64,000 nucleotides of DNA from Temnopleurus reevesii (Eukaryota; Echinodermata; Echinoidea; Temnopleuroida; Temnopleuridae), in the NCBI GenBank assembly GCA_036244855.1, contig BQKZ01000051.1, forward strand, positions 107,807-171,806. Reading direction: 5' to 3'. The position numbers were made by a program, and so were the translations under genes. Of the stretch, positions 34,909-45,641 are shown piece after piece. How positions within the stretch are numbered: the stretch's first letter is position 1; every line of letters starts with the position of its first letter. Under the pieces are notes generated by a model. It had not been told where the DNA came from, did not search any database, and saw nothing but the letters and a program-made list of their open reading frames with translations.

Positions 34909-35543
34909 NNNNNNNNNNNNNNNNNNNNNNNNNNNNNNNNNNNNNNNNNNNNNNNNNNNNNNNNNNNNNNNNNNNNNNNNNNNNNNNNNNNNNNNNNNNN
35001 NNNNNNNNNNNNNNNNNNNNNNNNNNNNNNNNNNNNNNNNNNNNNNNNNNNNNNNNNNNNNNNNNNNNNNNNNNNNNNNNNNNNNNNNNNNNNNNNNNNN
35101 NNNNNNNNNNNNNNNNNNNNNNNNNNNNNNNNNNNNNNNNNNNNNNNNNNNNNNNNNNNNNNNNNNNNNNNNNNNNNNNNNNNNNNNNNNNNNNNNNNNN
35201 NNNNNNNNNNNNNNNNNNNNNNNNNNNNNNNNNNNNNNNNNNNNNNNNNNNNNNNNNNNNNNNNNNNNNNNNNNNNNNNNNNNNNNNNNNNNNNNNNNNN
35301 NNNNNNNNNNNNNNNNNNNNNNNNNNNNNNNNNNNNNNNNNNNNNNNNNNNNNNNNNNNNNNNNNNNNNNNNNNNNNNNNNNNNNNNNNNNNNNNNNNNN
35401 NNNNNNNNNNNNNNNNNNNNNNNNNNNNNNNNNNNNNNNNNNNNNNNNNNNNNNNNNNNNNNNNNNNNNNNNNNNNNNNNNNNNNNNNNNNNNNNNNNNN
35501 NNNNNNNNNNNNNNNNNNNNNNNNNNNNNNNNNNNNNNNNNNN
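34909..35543. other. Assembly gap (635 Ns)
   Basis: A run of undetermined bases. Frames reported across it consist only of unknown residues and mean nothing. Confidence 1.
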
Positions 35544-35613
35544 TAGTTGAAAGGCAACAGGCACAACCACTACACCTGTCTCTTATACACATCTAGATGT
35601 GTATAAGAGACAG
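35544..35613. other. Mate-pair junction adapter plus misplaced sequence (artefact)
   Basis: 35576-35594 is CTGTCTCTTATACACATCT and 35595-35613 is its reverse complement. Together they are the Tn5 mosaic-end junction adapter of the Illumina Nextera mate-pair protocol. The 32 bases before it (35544-35575) are identical to 38582-38613. Neither part is genomic at this place. Reading through the adapter on the minus strand gives the well-known contaminant peptide start MCIRDR. Confidence 0.97.
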
Positions 35614-35661
35614 CACATACACACCCTCCACTACGACTGAAGCTTCACCTATATAAGACTA

Positions 35662-35890
35662 AATTGATTAATTAATATTGATATCACTGAAACAAATGTC
35701 ATCAGGCTCGTATTAATGGAATTTCGTTAAATGCGAGGCTTGGAAATGTTACAATGTGTTCATATCTAACATAGATAATGCTACCGAAGGGATTTGAGCA
35801 GCAGAGAGTGTAATAGCTTCAATTGTGCGTATCATATGAAAGCATAATACTTTCCATTATGAGTCTTAATTCATATGAGTTCACTATAAG
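35662..35890. repeat. Diverged direct repeat X, copy 1
   Basis: AATTGATTAATTAATATTGA, GTGTTCATATCTAACATAGA, TTTGAGCAGCAGAGAGTG and TTAATTCATATGA occur in the same order at 37995-38215 with many substitutions, so it is an old duplication. Confidence 0.65.
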
Positions 35891-36126
35891 ACTCACTTTG
35901 CTTCACATGAATGCAAAACATTTTATTGTTTCCTTTGCTCATGCTACTTGGCCTTCGCTTCCGGTTGAAATGGTCTTCATTGTTACACTCTTCAATAGAT
36001 CCACCGTTACAATCTTTCGTCGAATGATCGAATGTACTGCCAATTGTTAATCAATATTTTTCCTGAAAAGATTTGGATGAACAGAATAAAATCTGACACG
36101 CAATTTGATGATGCAATCCATCTATT

Positions 36127-36520
36127 TTGTTTCAAGTCTTCCACCATCTTTCTGAGGTTGTGGCTGTTGCTTTCTTTTTATGTTCTTCTCCTGCTTCTTC
36201 TTCTCCTTCTTCCTCTTCCTCTCCATCTCATTGGCCTTCATCTTGTTCTTCTTCTTCTTCTTCTTTTTCTCCATCTTCTTCTTTGACTTCTTTTTCTTCT
36301 TCTTCTCTTTCTTCTCCTCCTCCTTCTTCTTCTTTCTCCTTCTTCTTCTTTTCTTCTCCTTTTTCTTCTCTTTTTTCTCCTTCTCTTTCTTCTTCTACTT
36401 TTTCCTTATTCTTCCACCTCATTTGCACCTCCTTCTTCTTCTTTCCCTTCTTCCTTTTTTCTATCTTTTTTCTTCATCTTTGTTTTCTTCTCCTTCTTCC
36501 TTCGTTCTATCTATTTTCGA
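36127..36520 (+). repeat. Long pyrimidine (TTC/TCC) tract
   Basis: About 350 bases are almost exclusively C and T on the plus strand, mostly TTC and TCC words. All three plus frames stay open and give Ser-, Phe- or Leu-rich chains; the minus frame gives Glu/Lys. That is composition, not coding. Confidence 0.9.
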
Positions 36521-37139
36521 CCAATATTAACCTTTGTATTCTGAATTCCTTAACCTTGTCCCTAATCACTTCTATTTATCAATTTTATCCAATGTTCATC
36601 TCTGTCCGGTTTGGCCGCGTTTAAAGGTGATCTATAGCCTCACAAAACCAAGGGGAAAACATGATTATTTGATTAGATCTTTCCAATATAATTCCTCAAG
36701 CGAAACATACCCGGCCCAAATACTTAAAATGTGTTTTTTAAGGATAAAATCAGTTTGTGGCGCACGGGGGTGCGTTAGGGAAAGGCAAGGTGGTTTTGAT
36801 TACTAAACACACACAATTTCCTGGAAACAGTGTTGAGTTATCAAGACATGTAAGATATTCTTTTAACATAGTGGTCTATCTAGCCCTCTTAAGAGCATAC
36901 GGCGTTGGTGTATGTTTCACGAAATACATTGCAAGTCTTTGAGCGCGGTTGGACAAGATTTTTGCAATATTACGAGGTGTTTCTGTAATATTCTTCCTTG
37001 CCGTGGCAATGAAAGGGTCCTGTTATATGGATATGAGTGAAGCATAATGAAAGAAAATTATTGAATTTTATATTTCCTAACTGACCGTAGCCTCTACTCA
37101 TAAACCCATTCGCTACGATATTTTACTCCGAAGCATTAG
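36521..37139. other. No feature recognised
   Basis: No supported feature. Confidence 0.4.
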
Positions 37140-37233
37140 TCATACCCCTTCCCCGCTCTTCCTGCACCTTTTTTTCTTTCTCTCTCGCCATGTCACAGAT
37201 TCCCCTCTTTCTCTTTCTTTCTCTCCCTCTCTG

Positions 37234-37268
<35 letters not shown>

Positions 37269-37330
37269 CTCCCTATATCTCTTTTATCACCGCGCTCTCT
37301 ATCTTTCTCTCCGTTTGTATCAGTCTCCAC
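37140..37330 (+). repeat. CT-rich low-complexity tract
   Basis: It contains (CT)n runs, longest at about 37227-37268, with CCTC and TTTC interruptions. Confidence 0.85.
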
Positions 37331-37526
37331 TAATCTATTGACGGGGATCGTAAGAAATAATCATGTACTACATTTTTTATCTGCATAATTATCTAAATGC
37401 AATATTTGCAATTGTTCAACTAGATTTAGCCGGTTTATTATTCCGAAGAGCAATCATCCTATGCTCCATTACTAATTCTAAAAAAAGAGTATATTGAATG
37501 GTATCCCCGGTCAACGAATGGGCTGG

Positions 37527-37527
37527 N
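37527..37527. other. Single-N contig join
   Basis: Single undetermined base. No repeated sequence was found immediately around it. Confidence 0.6.
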
Positions 37528-37713
37528 TTCACGTGTAAGAGTGCATGAATAAGAAAGGAACATTACCGATTACCAAGGGACATATAAAACAAACAAACAA
37601 ACAAAACGGCGGATTGTTCGGGCCAAATTACATCAGCAAGCAATACACCTTCCTAAAGTGGGGAAACGCTAGTCACGTTACGCTGTCATCCTTGCGTGGA
37701 ACTGGCTCGGGTA

Positions 37714-37866
37714 ACATGCATGAACTCGAGCTATAGATGCACGAGAAATGGATAACTACTTTTGTTCACGATGTCTGCATTTTGAAGGTTAAAATAGACC
37801 TTTGGAAGTATTTTTCATGTTCAAAGGAACATTCAGCATGAAAGAGTAATATTGATTATTGCTGGA
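37714..37866. repeat. Diverged direct repeat Y, copy 1
   Basis: TAACATGCATGAAC, ATGCACGAGAAATGG, ATGTCTGCATTTTGA and AGTAATATTGATTATTG recur in order at 38216-38375. Confidence 0.55.
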
Positions 37867-37876
37867 GAAAATGCCT

Positions 37877-37994
37877 TCGTCTCTTTTTCTTCTTTTTCTT
37901 CTTTTTCTTCTTTTTTTCCTCCTTCTTTTGTTTCTTCTATTTCTTCTTCATCATCTTCTTCTTCTTCTTTCTCCTCTTCTTTTTTTCCTTCTTG
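37877..37994 (+). repeat. TTC-rich pyrimidine tract
   Basis: Mostly CTTCTTTTT and TTC units, pyrimidines on the same strand as the two tracts upstream. Confidence 0.85.
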
Positions 37995-38375
37995 TAATTG
38001 ATTAATTATATTGATAACAATGAATTTATTGTTATCAAGCTGGTTTTATTGGCATTGAGTTAAGAACGGAGATCGGAAATTTTACAAGGTGTTCATATCT
38101 AACTTAGATCTTCGCGAGAAAGTTTGAGCAGCAGAGAGTCTGAGTGAACGATATCATTATGTGGTGAAAGTATGATAATTTCCATAACCAGTCTTTATTC
38201 ATATGAAATAATTCTAACATGCATGAACATCAGCTAGATGTACACGAAATCGGTCACCATTTTTCGCCCAGTATGTCTACATTTTCATGGTAAAAAAATA
38301 AACCATTGTATGTTCACGGGAGCATGAAATTTCTGAAATTCACCATGCAAAAAAAGTAATACTGATAATGAACTG
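37995..38375. repeat. Diverged direct repeats X and Y, copy 2 (adjacent)
   Basis: Here X (37995-38215) and Y (38216-38375) are contiguous. In copy 1 they are separated by about 1.8 kb containing two of the pyrimidine tracts and a contig join, implying a large insertion or misjoin in copy 1. Confidence 0.55.
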
Positions 38376-38383
38376 CTCTCATA

Positions 38384-38624
38384 CAGCGCTTATCACATCT
38401 TCATGAGAAGTCCCTAAACGCTCAGCAATTGCAATATTACTACCCTGGCTTTAGCAGAGCAGCTACTATGTGCATAAGCTTTTGTTAGGCACCAGTTCAT
38501 CACAACTGGGATGAGTGCAGCACAATGGGGATGAGTACGAAAACTTACTCCATGTTTGGGATTCGAACCTTCGGCACTCTATAGTTGAAAGGCAACAGGC
38601 ACAACCACTACACCATGGTGCCTC
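38384..38624 (-). mobile_element. SINE S1, diverged, minus strand
   Basis: Read on the minus strand: a head-like GAGGCACCATGGTGTAGTGG, B-box-like AAGGTTCGAATCCCAAAC and body CTGCACTCATCCCAG, then GCTAAAGCCAGGGTAGTAAT. The 32 bases 38582-38613 of this copy are the ones misplaced at 35544. Confidence 0.7.
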
Positions 38625-39452
38625 AAATATCAATCATTGATGGATTAAACATCTTTATTTTGTTTTCTTTTGTTTTCCACAATAATTGCTTATTGGGGAA
38701 TAGTTTCCCATGAAATATTGAAATACAAAATATGCTGCATATAAAAGATACGATATGACTGTCACTGAATGTAAATGCATATTTTGCGGGTGTAACCACG
38801 TTAAATTTGCCGCAAATCATCGCGTTTACACGCGAGATCGGAAATCTTTACACGAAGGAATCGTTTGCGGTTTATATCGTGGTGTGTCAACTTCTGATCA
38901 ATACTCATTATATAGAGATATTCCAGCATTCGATAATTCCTCACAAGGAGAACAAAATCGAATAGAGTAGTAAACGACAAAATACAACCGACAAAACAAA
39001 TCACAAAGATTTCCGCGGAAAGTCGAGGAATAATTTTTCCAAATTTCATTCCAAATTTCATTAAAATGCAAATAAACTTGTACAAGTTTCTTGTAGTGTT
39101 ATCGATTGCTTTAAATATGAACAAATGGGCGTTTGATCTTAGGCAAAGTACGGATTACATTTAAAAGGATATTACAATACCCATGTTTTATACAATCAAC
39201 AGTATTATGCTTGCCTTTAGTTTAAGCGAAAAGGGGACAACAATATTGTGTTATTCAATGAATTCACTTAGATGTAGGATATATTTATGAGAAGAGACAA
39301 TATCATTTGATAAACAAATCCTTTTCTGCGGAACAGAAGGCCAAAGCCAAAAAAATGCCACTCTTGGCAAAGGCAGAAAGAGATATTTAATAATATTCAT
39401 ATATGCCATACTGCCAACACTTTTGTTTAAAAAAATATTATTTTGAAAAATA
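38625..39452. other. AT-rich DNA, no feature recognised
   Basis: Opposed frames at 38755-38970 (plus) and 38801-39124 (minus) have no recognisable domain. Confidence 0.4.
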
Positions 39453-39855
39453 ATGGCGCAACTCAAGTAAAACAATGGGACGAGACATTTTGGAGGTTTA
39501 ACGCAGTCTCCGGTCACTCCCACTCAGTCCCAAAGCCAATAATATTTTCTGCTCGTGTCTTGCAATCATATTTCTCTTCTTGGGCAGCGTTCCCACGTTT
39601 GCGAGTTAGCCACGAGTTGCATGAGTTCAAACCCGCACTTTTGTTTAATTTTATTTTTTTTTAAACAATGGCGCAACTCAAGTAAAAAATGGGACGAGAC
39701 ATTTCAGAGGTTTAACGCAGTCTCCGGTCACTCCCACTCAGTACCAAAGCCAATAATATTTTCTACTCATGTCTTGCAATCATATTTCTCTTTTAGGGCA
39801 GCGTTCCCACGTTTGCGAGTTAGCCAGGAGTTGCACGAGCTCAAACTCGCTATAA
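39453..39855 (+). repeat. Tandem duplication, two units of ~190 bp, period 215
   Basis: ATGGCGCAACTCAAGTAAAA, GGGACGAGACATTT, TTTAACGCAGTCTCCGGTCA and GCGTTCCCACGTTTGCGAGT appear at 39453-39641 and again at 39668-39855 with few differences. The 127- and 73-codon frames crossing it repeat the same peptide and are products of the duplication. Confidence 0.85.
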
Positions 39856-39939
39856 CCAATCTTGACCAGTTGACTACTAAACTCCGTAACTCCCTTGGAC
39901 ATTGTGCAGGTTCGAGTAGTCAACAGGTTGCTTTTTAGT

Positions 39940-40860
39940 CCACTAGGAATGATTGCTCAACCATGAAACGTCGAGTTTGCTACGATTGTTCTACGAACTC
40001 ACTACGAGTCGGTTACGAGTAATACAAGTGATCCATGATTATTGATACTTAATTAGGAGAACTGCTATCTCGTGCCGAGCTTAACATGGGCTAGCATATT
40101 GTGAATACGTAACGAATCGAGGATATGATAGCTCACTTGTCAGCTTAGAATGTTTTCACAAGTTTTGCAGTTATGTGTGGCTACAAGGTACATACGAACC
40201 CAGTGCGAGTTGGTTATGAGTAACACGATCTTGTTACGAGTGTTAAATGTTCAATACTAGGAATGATTGCTCAACGAGGGAACATCGAGTTTGGTAAGAC
40301 TGATGTACGGGTGCAGCACGTTTTAATACAAGCTCACTACGAGTCTTCTATCATGTTTTGGAGTGGCCTAATACGAGCTTTTTACGAGTGCTCAACAAGG
40401 GGAAATCAAGTTTGGTACAACTGATGTACGATTAACGCGAATCTTGATACGAACTCACTTCGAGTACGTTATGAGTAATACGAGCTTGTTACGAGTGTGG
40501 AATTTTAAATAATAATCATTACACGGTAGCTCCTCGTAATACACGTTCTAAGCTCTGGTCACATAGGACCCCGGAAGCAACACGATTCACCCCGACTCGT
40601 TGTTCTGAGGCGGTTAACTGTGAATTAACAAAGAGTCGGGGTGAATCGTGTTGCTTCCGGGGTCCTATGTGACCGGGGCTTTACCAGTATTAGGACTTAG
40701 ATACGAGTTGTACGAGCTTGTAACATGTCTAACGCCAGCCTTAGCACATTGTGAATACGTAACACATTCAACGATCTGTGACTTCACAGTGAGTTTAGAA
40801 AATTATAGTGAATTATGCACAGCTACATGGTGAGATATAATCGAGTAATCTCGAGTTATA
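39940..40860. repeat. Degenerate TACGAG-rich repeat array
   Basis: GGAATGATTGCTCAAC + CGAGTTTG recurs at about 39946 and 40259, with a weaker copy at 40388. ACTCACTACGAGT and GTTACGAGTAA/GTTACGAGTGT recur many times. CACATTGTGAATACGTAAC at about 40743 matches CATATTGTGAATACGTAAC at about 40095. The array is interrupted by HP-A at 40549-40682. No frame is maintained across units. Confidence 0.65.
40549..40682 (+). repeat. HP-A hairpin element, copy 1
   Basis: The left arm (GGTCACATAGGACCCCGGAA, GCAACACGATTCACCCCGAC) is followed by a short central TTAACTGTGAATTAA region and by the near-perfect inverted arm (GTCGGGGTGAATCGTGTTGC, TTCCGGGGTCCTATGTGACC). The ~54-base arms and ~25-base loop make one long hairpin. 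It lies inside the TACGAG-rich array, so it is an insertion. Confidence 0.85.
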
Positions 40861-43087
40861 GCGGCGCAGCGAGGTCCCGAATAAGGCAACTCGCCGCTCA
40901 AACTTGCCAAAGTGAGAAGGCAGTTTTATGCATCCGATTGCTTTTCTGGGTCAGAGTTAATTTTATCTTCTTCTATACGAAAATACGCTGATCCCCTCAC
41001 CCACTTGTTTAAGCTGAAATGATTTTCTTGTCATTTGTTTTCGCCTCCCACGCCATCGAAAGAAAAAGGGAAATGTGGAAAGCAAAAGTGTATTTAGTTT
41101 TCTGAGAAGAAGTTCAAGTTGTAGCCTAACTCCAAGAAATATCCCAGTATTTCAGTCGGTGCCGTTATGCTTTGTACATGGGAACACTCGTTGGAGGAAA
41201 ATTGGCTTAAAGGGAGATGAGGTTCACATGCAGACATGATTCTCCCTTGATTATATCACTGTTTATGCTGGTTTCAAACTAAATTCGGATAAAATTTGGT
41301 TGAGGGTGGTATTGCTAGAAAGTTGCGAAAAACTGTATCTCTTGGACCATGTTTTATCATACCCTTACGATTAACATCTATTGTAACAATAAGTTTAATT
41401 GCATCTTTTATTTTTCAGGCCCATGGACGCGCAAATTCATTTACTTGTCTCATGCGCGTATTGAAAGGGCGCATATTGTGCACCAATGGAAGCATGTATC
41501 AAATAATTTGCAGTCAATTTACAATTGATCACATATTTCTAGCAACAAAAAAATGAGTCGATTATATTGATGGTGTAAGTAATAAAATAAAGTATTTTTA
41601 CTTCAAAATTACTGTCATATGTCATTCGGGAAATGTCCGAATTTCAGTCTTTCAAAAGTTATATAACATAATTATTCAAGCATAGGTATATTGCATCAAA
41701 TTAGTGATATAGTAACAAAAGTTAATAACGTTTCGTGAGCTAACTATATATTTCATCTTTGGGGAAAAGTGTTAATATATTCGAGGAGACATAATTCGGC
41801 ACAAAGCAAAGAGGATAACTGCTAATTACTCTCAAGTTCTGTCACCTATTTCTTTTTTCTTAACCCGATTTTCGTAAAACACCCTTGAACATTAAACTGA
41901 ACTAGAATTCTTCATCAAATCGTTTTATATGGTAAAATGACATAAATTTGTAATTTAAAGCGGTAGGTTAAGTATGGCAGACAATAATTACAATTTCTAA
42001 ACTCCTATGCACAAACATGATTGGACCAATTTGAAATCTGTAGCATTTACCGGTGAAAACGTAGTCATTAATGCCTGGAAATTCTCTCTTTTTGGAAAGG
42101 ATGACCATCGCGAAGAACACATTTCTGAACTACAATGAAATATCGAGTAACCATGGAGATTCCGGAATATGGATCTCTTCATTTCATACATGTATTCGTT
42201 TGCACTTTGGACGAAACTATTCTTTCTTAAAATCGAGCGCTTCCATTTTGTTTCTCTCTCTTCCTTTCTAAGTTCTTATATCAAGTCATACCGTTTACAA
42301 ATGGCCAGTACATTTACCATTTCGTTTAGTTACACATAGAGGTATAACGTATGTATGGTTTTCTATGAATTTGAAGCAGAAGAAGTAATAAATTATTCAT
42401 ATAAGTATAATATCTATATCTTTTTTATTTGAAAGGAAAAATGGGTCAGATGATTCGAACATAACAATAACGAATGTCACTACTTATAGCAACATTTAGT
42501 ACAAGTTTCTAAATTTTATAGCAAAACATTGACCGTCTCTAATTTGGGGGGTACCTCAAAACTGTGCGTACAATTTACATTTAATTTAAAAGGAAAAAAA
42601 TGTTGTGCATCGTTTGATTCGAAGGCAAAGTATGGCAGTGGATTTCGAAAATAAAAAAATAGGATTTTTTGTTTGTGTATAGAGCATAAAATCAATCTTT
42701 TACGCGGTCATTTCATTCACATTTTTGATACTTTATGACTATTCCATGTGTTTGTTCTTATTTCCCTAGCTGTAAGATATCAAAATTTCATTTTCCCAAT
42801 AACTTCGCGTTTGATCAAGATTTTCTTTTTGCATTAACGAACTTGCCGTGTGAATAAAATACTCTTTAAGCTCTTTTTGTCCCAGTTTACCATCACATTT
42901 AGAATTGGTCTTATTTGTGTTAGTTTGAATATGAGTTGAGTGATCAGCGTTTGTTTCTCTTTGTGTGTTTGTCTGAGTAAGTGTGAGTTATTTCCTTGTT
43001 TTATTTTTCAATTTTTCATTTTCCCACTTGATCAATTGTTTTCCACTTAGAAATAAAACAAAAATCCTTGATCATCATTGGACTTAC
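40861..43087. other. No feature recognised; would hold the intron after the exon at 43088
   Basis: Downstream (minus-strand direction) of the exon at 43088-43252. I looked for a convincing second exon and found none. The 64-codon minus frame at 41997-42191 and the 86-codon plus frame at 41296-41556 have no recognisable domain. Confidence 0.4.
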
Positions 43088-43252
43088 CCGTTTGACAAAA
43101 CTGTTATCGGCTATTGGTGAGAAGTCCTTGTCGTCCAATCCCCATCTGGACCTCTGTTGGTTACTATCCCCGCGCCATCCGGGGGAGGCTAGGACCAGGA
43201 CTGCGCTGGTTAGGAACACGGAGACCGTGAGAACCCACGTATAGCAGCGCAT
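43088..43252 (-). CDS. First coding exon of an unrecognised secreted protein or propeptide
   Basis: The 55 codons begin MRCYTWVLTVSVFLTSAVLV. Residues 1-22 form a classic signal peptide: a short basic start, a hydrophobic core and a small residue at the likely cleavage site after Ala22. The mature start SPGWRGDSNQQRSRWG contains an RGDS motif (27-30), the integrin-binding type, and the exon closes SFVKR, a dibasic pair as used by prohormone convertases. The last codon CGG is followed by GTAAGT (minus strand, 43087-43082), a consensus splice donor leaving phase 0. The start has A at -3. Codons are G+C-richer than the surrounding DNA. No protein family is recognised: it could begin a neuropeptide or hormone precursor, or an extracellular-matrix or enzyme precursor. 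Remaining exons should lie at lower coordinates or outside the window. RGD may be coincidental in so short a stretch. Confidence 0.65.
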
Positions 43253-43640
43253 ATTGCTTGAAACAAAAAAGCCCAGAAAAATTCCTCTAAGTGTCCGCCT
43301 TGGAAGTGATCTATCCCAATATCTGTTCCGTTTTTATCGTCACAGGTTCCAGTGAGAAGAGTTGGGAGGTTTATGAGTTGTTGATCCGGGCCGCGTGGCT
43401 GGTTTGCGTCGTAAGTTTGGCTCAGAAAGTTTTTGTGGAGTGGCGCCTCACTTTTTACGCACGATCCAAAGGTGGTTAGTTTCCCCGCGAGAAAAAGGCG
43501 CCAAATGAACGCCGCTGCCACACACAAAGTCGTCTCACCGCGTGCAAGGTTTGCGTGTACACTGAACGAGGGGATGATCTGGCTCGCATCACACACACAA
43601 TTTCGGCTCTCACCGCTCGCACCGGTTTTCACTCAATATT
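43253..43640 (-). other. Probable 5' untranslated / upstream region of the secreted-protein gene
   Basis: This G+C-richer, CpG-containing stretch precedes the start codon on the minus strand. Frames of 140 codons (minus) and 62-74 codons (plus) pass through it but have no recognisable domains. They probably stay open because stop codons are rarer in G+C-rich DNA. Confidence 0.4.
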
Positions 43641-44141
43641 AGGGCGACTGCAATGTGGTGTTCGGAATAACGCTGCAATATCGAATTCATGTGAAGGAAA
43701 AAGCACTGAAAACTTCGACTTTCAGAGTAAAGTGAGTCAAAAGGCGTTGCAACAAATTATTGTAATTCGTTATATGTAAACCACAAGTGATGAAGATGTA
43801 AAGTACGATCTGAAGCAAATTAATCGCCTTCAGATATCATTTACTCACGCGTGTATCTAGTGATTAAACAAAAATATGAAAATGTTTGTCGTTCTTTGAT
43901 GATTTTACTGTAATAAAACTAAAAAAAAAACTTTACGCATACTGAAACAAAGGATTCCTGTTGAAATGCGTTGATGTAAACGATTCCTTTTGTTGCTTAG
44001 AAATGAACATGGTGATTTGTAATCATTGCCTTTTAATACGGTTGCCCGTAAAATTCATTATCGTCCATGTTCAAATGTGAACGGTTTCATCCACGAGACA
44101 TAAGTCAAGCTCATCAATGAACGGAACCTCCCCATTGGTCA

Positions 44142-44231
44142 ATGCGCGCATACATCATCAGGGTCCAACGTGTCGTCATGGCAACAGGGTGCAACGTCAC
44201 GAAAAGGGGCGGGGCATCGGCAGAGTGGTGA
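44142..44231 (-). promoter_or_regulatory. Candidate promoter motif cluster
   Basis: GGGGCGGGGC (44206-44215, GC box), AACGTCACG (44193-44201, CRE-like) and GTCATGGCAAC (44175-44185, half of an RFX-type X-box) lie within 41 bases. They are about 0.95 kb upstream of the exon at 43088-43252. The clustering is seen directly; promoter function and the link to the exon are inferred. Confidence 0.3.
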
Positions 44232-44789
44232 AGAAACTTTCTAAGTGAAAGTCTAAAACATGTGGGCGTAATAGATTACGCACCGGCTTGCAGGGAATGA
44301 TTGATTTTACAAGGCGAGATGATTGAGACGTGAACAACATGAAAACGACAAAATGCTAAAACAAGAGGAATTAAACCAGTCACTTCCGGTCTTAATTTCT
44401 AAAGGTTTGAGGAACGCTGTGAATGTTCAATCGCGCATTTATTTGCTTAAGTAGTCAAGCATTAGCTATATTCTATCTTAAGACTGACACAGAACTCAGA
44501 CCTTTGTGCCCACGTATATCCAGCGTTCGTGACAATCCGTAAACGCGGATGTACTGATCAAAGACGCTTGGCATTCGTCTAACTGTCGACGTACGCCAGC
44601 TTTAGCGTGAGATTGCACCTGTTTATAAGCTTTGGGAGAAATGGCGAGAAATTGGATAAACTAATTTAGCTCAGTAAAACATGCATGCCTAGAAGCTGTT
44701 ATCAGCCTAGCGCTAGTCTAGCATGCCATTTATTTTGAATCTTGAAATAGTCATATCTTATTCTAAAGTATAAACGCTTTTAAGTTTAT

Positions 44790-44950
44790 CATAACACGAC
44801 ATCTATTTCAGAAAAAGATTAAGTAGAATGCCGTTTCAATATTCCTTTGTAATGTTATTCAAATCAGAAACATCTTGTGATTATTGTCTCTGAACTGTAT
44901 TGATCTGTAATGTACTTTATTCTACGTAAATAGTTTTTATAATTTGTTAT
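44790..44950 (+). repeat. MITE-D copy 6 (diverged)
   Basis: ATAACACGACATCTATTTCA at the left, CGTAAATAGTTTTTATAATT at the right, and CTTTGTAATGTTATTCAAAT in the core. Confidence 0.55.
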
Positions 44951-45507
44951 GTAGATTCTCAGTAAAAAAAAAAAAAATACGACAGAGAATTGATTTTAAG
45001 ATTGGTGAATACATGCACACACGATAAATTCAAAAAGCTAAATACCACTTTGTGTTTAGTATATTATTTTGTTTGTATCATGTTAACTAATGTCAGTCAT
45101 CTGGAAATTTCTGTCTCATAGAAAATGTCTTCGTTCTATCATATTAATTGAACCCTCACCACTTTATCCATTCATGATAAGAGCACATTTGAGCTTGGAC
45201 GTATCAAGTACATGCTCAAAATGTATCAGATAAGCCTCTACGGATAGTCGCATCTGCTGGAGTTCACGATTTTTCGAACAAAACCAGAATCGACCCGTGT
45301 CTCTTTACACGATGCAGGTGCAAAATGCATAATCCATGACTGGTATTGAATAGATTGAATTGAATTGATTCGGTTGTTCCACTTTCGTGAGTAGTAATTT
45401 TTCTACCCACGAGTGGTGGGCGATATAATATTAAAAAAAAAAACAAAGAATCGCCAATTAATATCATCCTAAATAAAACAGGTTGTTCTTTTAAGATTTC
45501 TTTCCTT

Positions 45508-45641
45508 TAAGCCCCGGTCACATAGGACCCCGGAAGCAACAAAATTCACCCCGACTCGTTGTTATGAGGCAATTAACTGTGAATTAACAAGAGTAGGGGT
45601 GAATCGTGTTGCTTCCGGGGTTCTATGTGACCAGGGCTTTA
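45508..45641 (+). repeat. HP-A hairpin element, copy 2
   Basis: Both arms are present (CCGGTCACATAGGACCCCGG and the inverted CCGGGGTTCTATGTGACC). The left arm has AAAATTCACCCC where the right arm still pairs with the consensus, so this change is not compensated. Confidence 0.85.

Noticed and set aside
34785..35596. Six frames of 215-261 codons across 34.8-35.6 kb
   Set aside because: They run through 635 Ns and end in adapter sequence; they contain no real coding information.
36127..36624. 165-codon Ser-rich plus-strand frame and a Glu/Lys-rich minus frame
   Set aside because: Produced by the TTC/TCC tract; all frames stay open because pyrimidine-only DNA cannot encode stop codons on that strand.
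40549..40682. MicroRNA gene
   Set aside because: The hairpin is much longer than a usual animal precursor and is one of several repeat copies; without small-RNA data it is best called a foldback element.
43210..43632. 140-codon minus-strand frame overlapping the secreted-protein exon
   Set aside because: It is in another frame from the exon with signal peptide and donor site, and it lies in a G+C-rich stretch where stops are rare by chance.
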